DNA of 10,220 nt from Candidatus Dormiibacterota bacterium. GTDB taxonomy: Bacteria > Chloroflexota > Dormibacteria > Aeolococcales > Aeolococcaceae. Location: NCBI GenBank assembly GCA_003170875.1, contig PMYJ01000093.1, positions 1 through 10,220 on the forward strand, given 5' to 3'. This document shows, one piece after another, positions 1 to 4,311 of the stretch. Position 1 is the stretch's first letter, and the number at the start of each line of letters is the position of its first letter. The notes below the pieces were generated by a model that was not told the DNA's origin, searched no databases, and saw only the letters and a list, made by a program, of their open reading frames with translations. The position numbers were made by a program, and so were the translations under genes.

Positions 1-170
1 AGCACCATCATGGCCGAGTTCACCGCCCACTTCCGCTTCATGATCCCCGCGTAGAGGATCGCCAGCCCTGGGACGCTCATCAGCCCCACCAGGGTCGCGG
101 AGGTGAGCTGCCAGGCATTGTCGCCTGAGTCCAGCCAGCTTGGATCTGGTACGAGTTGTGCCAGCAGCAT
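1..170 (-). CDS. amt: Ammonium transporter (Amt family), N-terminal part, truncated by window edge
   Basis: This gene runs leftward out of the window. Only its first 56 codons are visible, from an ATG at 170-168. The translation has the hallmark start of Amt/Mep/Rh channels: an acidic DNAW segment at residues 17-20, then a first hydrophobic helix that runs into LMSVPGLAILYAGIMKRK at about 30-47. This matches the family signature LMxPGLAxFYGG(M/L)VRxKN. The family conducts ammonium/ammonia across the cytoplasmic membrane as a trimer. No cleavable signal peptide is evident, as in many Gram-positive-type Amt proteins. A GGGAGG on the minus strand (188-183) lies 12 nt before the ATG, which is rather far for a ribosome site. 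The pore histidines lie outside the window. The gene is divergent from the peroxiredoxin-like gene at 391. Family identity is from conserved sequence; substrate is inferred from the family. Confidence 0.85.
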   Translation of the reverse strand, partial: MLLAQLVPDPSWLDSGDNAWQLTSATLVGLMSVPGLAILYAGIMKRKWAVNSAMMV

Positions 171-224
171 GCGAGCGAAGGACCTCCCGTGCCGTCCGGT
201 CCGGACGCCTGACTGTTCTCGTCG

Positions 225-230
225 AGGCTA
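225..230 (-). promoter_or_regulatory. Possible -10 hexamer for amt (TAGCCT)
   Basis: On the minus strand TAGCCT lies about 55 nt before the amt ATG, which would leave a leader of roughly 48 nt containing the GGGAGG. It fits the TAGNCT pattern seen before other genes in this window. No clear -35 hexamer is visible. This is an inference from position and similarity only. Confidence 0.22.
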
Positions 231-236
231 CCGGGT

Positions 237-294
237 GCTTGTGCGAAGCAGACATGTGCGCGGCGCACAAGCCAGAGCCGCATTTCGTTGTGCG
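237..294. promoter_or_regulatory. Cluster of TTGTGCG-type heptamers, candidate operator
   Basis: Between the divergent amt and peroxiredoxin-like genes the heptamer TTGTGCG occurs at 239-245 and 288-294, its exact reverse complement at 264-270, and a one-mismatch copy ATGTGCG at 254-260. The copies at 239 and 264 form a perfect 9-bp inverted repeat (GCTTGTGCG at 237-245, CGCACAAGC at 264-272). The copies at 254 and 264 form a tighter palindrome (TGTGCG, 3 bp, CGCACA). Most copies lie just upstream of the putative amt -10 and 85-140 bp upstream of the other gene, so amt is the likelier target. The motif does not match the AmtR or GlnR consensus sequences as I know them. That it binds a regulator is inference. 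Confidence 0.5.
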
Positions 295-378
295 TCCGCC
301 GCCCTACGGGTCCTTCCGATCTCGGGGGCCCGCCCGGCCTGGTGCGTTCCGCCCCTCTGCACCGCGCTGGTCTGGGCA

Positions 379-384
379 TAGACT
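379..384 (+). promoter_or_regulatory. Candidate -10 (TAGACT) of a leaderless transcript
   Basis: TAGACT ends 6 nt before the ATG at 391. That is the spacing expected if transcription starts at or next to the start codon. No Shine-Dalgarno sequence precedes this ATG, which supports leaderless translation. The same arrangement recurs before the gene at 7632. No -35 element is recognisable. Confidence 0.42.
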
Positions 385-390
385 CGGGCC

Positions 391-990
391 ATGTCCCCCC
401 CGAGCGGCCTGGTCGAGTGCCGCGTCATCGCCCTGAGCGGGGAGGTGGTGCGCCTGGGTGACGAGTGGCGCGACCGCCCCGCCGTCGTCGTCTGGCTGCG
501 CCACTTCGGCTGTCTCCTCTGTAAGGAGCAGGCCGCCGCCTTTCGGGGGCGTGGGCAGGAGATCGAGGCTCTCGGTGCCGGGCTGGTCTTCGTCGGCAAC
601 GGCCAGCTCACCTGGGCGCGGCAGTTCGAGGCCGAGGAATGCAGGGGCTGCCGGGTGCTGACCGACCCCGGGCTCGACAGCTACCGGGCGATCGGCGCCC
701 GGCGCGGCTGGCGCTCGACGCTCGGCCCGGCCGGCCTGGTGGCGGGGATCAGAGCCTTCCGCCGCGGCTTCCGCCAGAGCGGGGTCCGGGGGGTTCCCGA
801 TCAGCAGGGCGGGGTCTACGTGATGCTGCCGGGCGACCGGGCAGCGTACGCGTACGTCAGCGGCAGCGCCGGTGACCATCCCCCGATCGATGCCGTCCTC
901 GACGCTCTCCGCGCGGTGGCGGGCGGTGCGGCGCCCTCTGCGGATACCGACGACCAGGTGGCTCCCGCCGCTGCCCCGCAGGCCGGCTGA
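391..990 (+). CDS. Peroxiredoxin-like / AhpC-TSA family protein (PRXL2 type, CxxC)
   Basis: This 199-residue protein has a thioredoxin-like fold signature. A beta strand (AVVVWLRHFG, about 31-40) leads into C41-L-L-C44-K-E-Q, then an alpha helix and a second strand (LVFVGNG). The RxFGCxxC motif and overall layout match the AhpC/TSA antioxidant family related to eukaryotic PRXL2 and bacterial SelL, where the motif carries Cys or selenocysteine. Both positions here are plain Cys codons. A dithiol redox role in the cytoplasm is likely; the physiological substrate is unknown. There is no signal peptide. The last ~20 residues are Ala/Pro/Asp-rich and probably disordered. The ATG is chosen because a -10-like hexamer sits 6 nt upstream and the fold begins soon after. 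It heads a same-strand run with the TPR-peptidase, folP and folK genes; the next gene starts 21 nt downstream. Confidence 0.8.
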   Translation: MSPPSGLVECRVIALSGEVVRLGDEWRDRPAVVVWLRHFGCLLCKEQAAAFRGRGQEIEALGAGLVFVGNGQLTWARQFEAEECRGCRVLTDPGLDSYRAIGARRGWRSTLGPAGLVAGIRAFRRGFRQSGVRGVPDQQGGVYVMLPGDRAAYAYVSGSAGDHPPIDAVLDALRAVAGGAAPSADTDDQVAPAAAPQAG

Positions 991-999
991 TCCCCGGCC

Positions 1000-1004
1000 G
1001 GGAG
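1000..1004 (+). promoter_or_regulatory. Ribosome binding site (GGGAG) of the TPR-metallopeptidase gene
   Basis: GGGAG lies 7 nt before the ATG at 1012, a standard distance. It supports that start and translation from a shared transcript with the preceding gene. Confidence 0.55.
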
Positions 1005-1011
1005 CGACCCC

Positions 1012-1707
1012 ATGTCCGACGCGCTGGCCCGGCTCTTCGACCGGATGGACAGGCTCGAGGAGCGCGAGCGCTTCGCCGACGCCCTGGCCGTCGCGCGCCG
1101 CGCCTGTGCGCTCGCCCCGGACGAACCGGCCACCTGGGAAGCCCGCGGTGAGATGGCCCTCCGGAGCGGCGAGCCGGCGGAGGCGGCGGAGGCGTGGGAC
1201 CGCCTGACCCGCCTCGAGCCGAGCTCGGCAAGCGCCTGGTTTGGCCTTGGCGAGGCGCTCCAATGGAATGGCCAGGACGAGGCTGAGGAGTGCTTTCGGC
1301 GGGCGGCTCAGCTCGATCCGCAGCGGTACGTCGTGCCCTCCCGGATCTCCCCGGCCGAGTTCGAGGTGATCACCGGGGCGGTGCTGCCGGCCCTCCCCAC
1401 CCAGGTCATCGACTTCTTGGAGGACACCGGGACCGCCATCGCCGCCCTTCGGCTGCCAGCCGTCGAGATGGTCGTCGGATCCCACCTCGATCCCCACGCC
1501 CTCGGCTACTGGCTGGGAAATGTATACGGTGTGACCGGCATCTGGGGACTGGCCAACCCGGCGGCCATCCAGATCTACCAGCTGAACATCGAGAACGGGT
1601 GCCCGGACCGGGCGGCGCTCTCCGCCGAGATCCGCCGCACCGTGCTCCACGAGGTGGGGCATGCGGTGGGAATGGACCACGCCACCCTGGACGCCGACGG
1701 ATACTGA
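1012..1707 (+). CDS. TPR-repeat protein fused to zincin_1-type metallopeptidase domain
   Basis: This 231-residue protein has two parts. Residues ~3-105 form about three tetratricopeptide-like helical repeats (for example EPATWEARGEMALRSGEPAEAAEAWDRL, split here by the usual A/G/A helix-packing positions). Residues ~108-231 match the small zincin_1 (DUF1025-like) family: an opening ISPAEFE, a central segment on the theme of IxIYQLNIE, then IRRTVLHEVGHAVGMDH near the C-terminus. H213, E214 and H217 form HExxH, and G220 and H223 complete HExxHxxGxxH. In family members I recall, the last position is usually Asp, so His is notable. No signal peptide or membrane segment is seen, so it is probably cytoplasmic. 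Substrate unknown; the TPRs may recruit a protein partner. It lies between a redox gene and folP, without an obvious functional link to folate synthesis. Confidence 0.8.
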   Translation: MSDALARLFDRMDRLEERERFADALAVARRACALAPDEPATWEARGEMALRSGEPAEAAEAWDRLTRLEPSSASAWFGLGEALQWNGQDEAEECFRRAAQLDPQRYVVPSRISPAEFEVITGAVLPALPTQVIDFLEDTGTAIAALRLPAVEMVVGSHLDPHALGYWLGNVYGVTGIWGLANPAAIQIYQLNIENGCPDRAALSAEIRRTVLHEVGHAVGMDHATLDADGY

Positions 1708-1718
1708 GAGTGAGGAAC

Positions 1719-1724
1719 GGGAGG
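1719..1724 (+). promoter_or_regulatory. Ribosome binding site (GGGAGG) that decides the folP start
   Basis: GGGAGG sits 5 nt before GTG 1730 and 12 nt after the stop of the TPR-peptidase gene. It favours GTG 1730 over an in-frame ATG at 1661 that would overlap the previous gene by 47 bp and has no comparable site. Confidence 0.6.
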
Positions 1725-1729
1725 CAGAG

Positions 1730-2971
1730 GTGACCACCGGGATCGCGGCCGCGGAGGCGGCACTCCGCTACAACATCCGCCCGTTGATGGCGCGCGCCTC
1801 CCTCTCGCTCTTGAGCGCCGTCGAGGAGCTGGGTGTCGAGGGGGGCCGGGCCGGGGATCTGGCCGACGTCTCCTGGGGCGAGGCGGTCGCCATCGAAGGC
1901 CTCGCGCCCGGCCAGACCGCGGGACTGGAGCGAGCGACCCGGTCGGGCGGCGTGAGGATGGTCACGGGGCCCGGCGGACGGCGAGCCGTGCTCATCGGCC
2001 CGCTCGCATCCCTGGCGGGAGTGGCCACAAGCCTGGTCGGAACGGGGCCTCCCCTCGACGATCTCGGCGGCGCGCTCACGGCGGCGCTGGCCGGCCGCCG
2101 GCCGCGGCCACCACTGGCCTGCGGGGACCGCTCTCTCGGTTTCGGGAACCGGACCCTGATCATGGGGGTGGTCAACGCCACCCCGGACTCCTTCTCTGGC
2201 GACGGTCTCGCGGGCGACGTCGCCGCGGCGGTGGCGCTCGCCGAGCGGCTGGTCGCCGAGGGTGCCGACCTCGTCGACGTCGGCGGCGAGTCCACCCGGC
2301 CCGGCTCCGCCCCGGTGGACGTCGCCACGGAGCTGCATCGGGTCATGCCGGTTCTGGAGGCCCTGGCCGGGCGGCTGTCCGTGCCGATATCGGTGGACAC
2401 CCGCAAGGCCGAGGTCGCCAGGGCCGCGATCGCGGCCGGCGCAGGCATGGTCAACGACATCTGGGGGCTGCGTGGGGACCCCGGGATGGCCCCCGTGGTC
2501 GCCGCCGCACCGGGGGTCGCCCTGGTGGCGATGCACAACCGCCGGGGCCACCACGAGGGCGAGCTGCTCGCGGAGGTGAGCCGGGGCTTGAGGGAGTCGC
2601 TTCTGATCGCGGCGCGCCACGGCATCGGCGCGGACCGGGTGGTCGTCGATCCGGGCTTTGGCTTCGGCAAGACGCCGAGCCAGAACCTGGAGCTGGTCCA
2701 GCGCCTCGGAGAGCTGGGCGGCATCGGATGCGCGCTGCTCCTCGGTGGCTCGAGGAAGTCGACGATCAGTCTCGTGCTCGGGGGAGCCCCGCCCGAGCTG
2801 CGCCTGGAGGGGACGCTGGCGCTCTGCGTCATCGCGGTGGCGGCCGGCGCCGAGATCGTGCGTGTCCACGACGTCGCCCAGGTCCGGCGCGGTCTTCAGG
2901 TTGCGGACGCCGTGCTGCGCGAGATCCCGGAGGCGGTGCGGTCGGCACCGGCCCCCGGGCGCACCGGATGA
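1730..2971 (+). CDS. folP: Dihydropteroate synthase with N-terminal extension
   Basis: DHPS condenses 6-hydroxymethyl-7,8-dihydropterin pyrophosphate with p-aminobenzoate to give 7,8-dihydropteroate, in the cytoplasm; it is the sulfonamide target. From GTG 1730 the protein has 413 residues. The TIM-barrel core begins near residue 143 and carries the family motifs in order: MGVVNATPDSFSGDG (145-159), VDVGGESTRPGS (~182-193), SVDTRK (~221), NDIWGLRGDP, VAMHNRRG, VVDPGFGFGKT (~304), LGGSRKS (~338-344), and a terminal VRVHDV near 378. All expected ligand positions (N, D, R, K, final R and H) appear intact. The first ~140 residues are an additional alpha/beta domain. Similar extensions occur in the roughly 400-residue DHPS proteins of some Chloroflexota, clostridia and archaea, versus about 280 in E. 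coli FolP. It is coupled to folK by an ATGA overlap. Confidence 0.95.
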   Translation: MTTGIAAAEAALRYNIRPLMARASLSLLSAVEELGVEGGRAGDLADVSWGEAVAIEGLAPGQTAGLERATRSGGVRMVTGPGGRRAVLIGPLASLAGVATSLVGTGPPLDDLGGALTAALAGRRPRPPLACGDRSLGFGNRTLIMGVVNATPDSFSGDGLAGDVAAAVALAERLVAEGADLVDVGGESTRPGSAPVDVATELHRVMPVLEALAGRLSVPISVDTRKAEVARAAIAAGAGMVNDIWGLRGDPGMAPVVAAAPGVALVAMHNRRGHHEGELLAEVSRGLRESLLIAARHGIGADRVVVDPGFGFGKTPSQNLELVQRLGELGGIGCALLLGGSRKSTISLVLGGAPPELRLEGTLALCVIAVAAGAEIVRVHDVAQVRRGLQVADAVLREIPEAVRSAPAPGRTG

Positions 2972-3426
2972 GCGGCGGCCCGACGGCGTCCGAGTGGGCC
3001 TGGATCGCCCTGGGGTGCAACCTCGGCCATCGCGGGCGTGCGCTGAACTGCCTCCGGGCCGGCCTGCTGGCCGCCGGAATCCGCATCGAGGGCGCGTCCA
3101 CAGAGATCCTCACCCTGCCGGTCGGGGTGCTCGCCCAGGGTGACTTCCACAACCAGGTGCTGCTGGCCCGGAGTCCCGAGCCCTGGCCGGCCGAGCGCTG
3201 GCTGGAGGTCTGCCTGGGCGCGGAGGTGGGCTGCGGCCGGCGTCCGACCTACCGCTGGGGACCGAGGCGTGCCGACGCCGATCTCATCCTCCTGGGCCGG
3301 CACGGCGAGGTCATGAGCGCAGGCTCTCCCGCCGTTCCCCATCCGGGGCTGCCCGAGCGTCCCTTCTGGCACCGGCTCATCGCCGAGATCGACGGCGCGG
3401 TGGCGGCAAGCCTGGCCGCGCGCTGA
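2968..3426 (+). CDS. folK: 2-amino-4-hydroxy-6-hydroxymethyldihydropteridine pyrophosphokinase (HPPK)
   Basis: HPPK transfers pyrophosphate from ATP to 6-hydroxymethyl-7,8-dihydropterin, making the substrate of FolP. The 152-residue protein has the family landmarks: IALGCNLGHR near the start (residues 13-22; usual form GSNLG), a GDFHNQV segment equivalent to the family's QPxFLN, and R96-W-G-P-R-R-A-D103-A-D105-L, matching the RWGPRxxDxD motif whose two Asp residues bind the two Mg ions. A PHPGLPERPFW segment near the C-terminus matches the PHPxxxxRxF motif. Its length is close to E. coli FolK (159). The ATG overlaps the folP stop, which implies translational coupling. A longer in-frame reading from 2728 lies wholly inside folP and is not credible. 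folB, often next to folK, is absent from this window. Confidence 0.9.
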   Translation: MSGGPTASEWAWIALGCNLGHRGRALNCLRAGLLAAGIRIEGASTEILTLPVGVLAQGDFHNQVLLARSPEPWPAERWLEVCLGAEVGCGRRPTYRWGPRRADADLILLGRHGEVMSAGSPAVPHPGLPERPFWHRLIAEIDGAVAASLAAR

Positions 3427-3446
3427 CCGACCCGCGGGGCAGTCAG
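3423..3446. terminator. Palindrome between convergent stop codons, possible bidirectional terminator
   Basis: CTGAC (3423-3427) and GTCAG (3442-3446) are inverted around the same centre as CCCGCGGG (3431-3438). One extra G:C pair (3429/3440) falls in the internal loop. The arms include both stop codons: folK TGA at 3424-3426 and the minus gene stop at 3445-3443. There is no T-run on either side, so intrinsic termination would be weak. Part of the symmetry follows automatically from having TGA on both strands. Confidence 0.3.
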
Positions 3447-4072
3447 ATGGGGAGGCGGTCGGCGAGCTGGGGGATGAGGCGGAGGGCGTTCTGCACCTGG
3501 TGCGCGATGCCCTCGAAGTCGGGCGGCCGTTCGAAGTCGAGGAGCCAGGAATGCTCGGCGGTGAACTTCTCGACCAGCGTGGTCGTCCCCAGCGAGGCGA
3601 TCCCGACGTGGACGGAGGGCCGGTCCTCGTCGCGAAAGACCTTGGCCAGCAGCTCCTGAACGGTATCCACCCAGGCGGAGACCTCGGCCACGTCGTGAAG
3701 CTCGTAGCCCCCGTCGCCCAGGATGAACTCGGCCTCCAGCTCGACGAAGGGTTGGGGGGGGAGCTGGTGGTGGGGACAGTCCTCGGCTTCGTCGTCGTCG
3801 TGGTAGAGGTCGCAGTCGGCGCCGGCGCCGTACGCGGCCACGTAGGTGAGCAGGGCATCCCAGACGAAGCTGAGGTGGACGTGATAGCGCGACGGGGGTT
3901 CGCCGGAGGAGAGCCGCACGGTGCACTCGAAGCGGCGCTCGCCGACCGACGGCTCCAGGTGGTGCCGCACGTCCTCGATGAAGAGGCCCGCCTGGTCGAT
4001 GGCCTCGATCAGGTCGGCAGACAGCTCCTCGTAGGACGGGAAGGCGGAGCGCTCCTGGCCGGGGTGCTCCAC
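3443..4072 (-). CDS. Hypothetical acidic protein of unrecognised family
   Basis: I do not recognise this family. From GTG 4072 it has 209 residues; alternatives are TTG 4099 (218) and GTG 4204 (253). The segment before residue ~10 looks low-complexity and non-conserved, and a promoter-like hexamer at 4151-4146 would lie inside the longest form, so I prefer a short one. It has no signal peptide or membrane helix. The order is: an N-terminal helix (SYEELSADLIEAIDQAGLF), alternating strands (RRFECTVRLSS, RYHVHLSFVW), an acidic and His-rich stretch with two Cys (CDLYHDDDEAEDCPHH), more strands, then a C-terminal helical part (IAHQVQNALRLIPQLADRLPI). The Cys/His/Asp cluster could bind metal, which is speculative. 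It is convergent with folK and divergent from the DUF4388 gene. Codon use matches its neighbours. Confidence 0.65.
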   Translation of the reverse strand: MEHPGQERSAFPSYEELSADLIEAIDQAGLFIEDVRHHLEPSVGERRFECTVRLSSGEPPSRYHVHLSFVWDALLTYVAAYGAGADCDLYHDDDEAEDCPHHQLPPQPFVELEAEFILGDGGYELHDVAEVSAWVDTVQELLAKVFRDEDRPSVHVGIASLGTTTLVEKFTAEHSWLLDFERPPDFEGIAHQVQNALRLIPQLADRLPI

Positions 4073-4145
4073 CGACTCCGATGCAGGCGGTTCAGCCAAC
4101 CCGCGCCGCTCGGGGGACCGGGATGGGAGGTGTGCCCACGCCGTC

Positions 4146-4151
4146 AGTCTA
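4146..4151 (-). promoter_or_regulatory. Candidate -10 (TAGACT) for the minus-strand hypothetical gene
   Basis: On the minus strand TAGACT lies 74 nt upstream of GTG 4072. It is identical to the hexamer before the gene at 391. It sits in an 8-bp palindrome (GTCTAGAC, 4147-4154) and overlapping CCGTC/GACGG arms (4141-4145, 4152-4156), which could be a binding site. No -35 element is clear. Confidence 0.3.
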
Positions 4152-4241
4152 GACGGTTTGGAGGGGGCCCTCCGCCCGGCCCGGCCCTGGCGCGCTCCCC
4201 GCACTCCTGCGGAATCAGCGGCGCATCGGGCGCGGGGTTGC

Positions 4242-4250
4242 TACTATACG
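4242..4250 (+). promoter_or_regulatory. Candidate -10 region (TACTATACG) for the DUF4388 operon
   Basis: This is the only AT-rich patch in the divergent region between the minus-strand gene and GTG 4312. It contains TACTAT (4242-4247) and the overlapping TATACG. A start near 4254 would give a ~58-nt leader that includes the ribosome site at 4300-4307. No -35 hexamer is convincing. The rest of 4073-4311 shows nothing else I can support apart from the hexamer and palindrome near 4141-4156. Confidence 0.3.
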
Positions 4251-4299
4251 GCCGATCTCAGGTTTTCAGTCCGCCCTTGCGGCACATCTATCCCCACAC

Positions 4300-4307
4300 G
4301 GAGAAGG
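4300..4307 (+). promoter_or_regulatory. Ribosome binding site (GGAGAAGG) for the DUF4388 gene
   Basis: GGAGAAGG ends 4 nt before GTG 4312. It is one of the strongest Shine-Dalgarno matches in the window and fixes a GTG start for this gene. It contrasts with the apparently leaderless genes at 391 and 7632. Confidence 0.55.
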
Positions 4308-4311
4308 GCCT

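Noticed and set aside
391..990. Selenoprotein (SelL-like with UxxU)
   Set aside because: Both motif positions are Cys codons (TGT at 511-513 and at 520-522) and no in-frame TGA occurs before the stop.
1661..1729. Upstream ATG for folP at 1661
   Set aside because: It overlaps the end of the TPR-peptidase gene and lacks a ribosome site, whereas GTG 1730 has GGGAGG at ideal spacing.
304..1737. Long open frame on the minus strand (477 codons) across the peroxiredoxin-like and TPR-peptidase genes
   Set aside because: The translation has no recognisable domain and is Gly/Arg/Pro-rich, as expected for the antisense of high-GC genes. The plus-strand frames contain clear family motifs.
1406..2869. 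Long open frame on the minus strand (487 codons) antisense to folP
   Set aside because: It is an antisense shadow of folP, whose complete DHPS motif set proves the plus-strand reading.
4073..4204. Extension of the minus-strand hypothetical gene up to GTG 4204
   Set aside because: The added 44 residues are Arg/Pro/Ser-rich without structure, no spaced ribosome site precedes GTG 4204, and the promoter-like hexamer at 4151-4146 would fall inside it. It remains possible.
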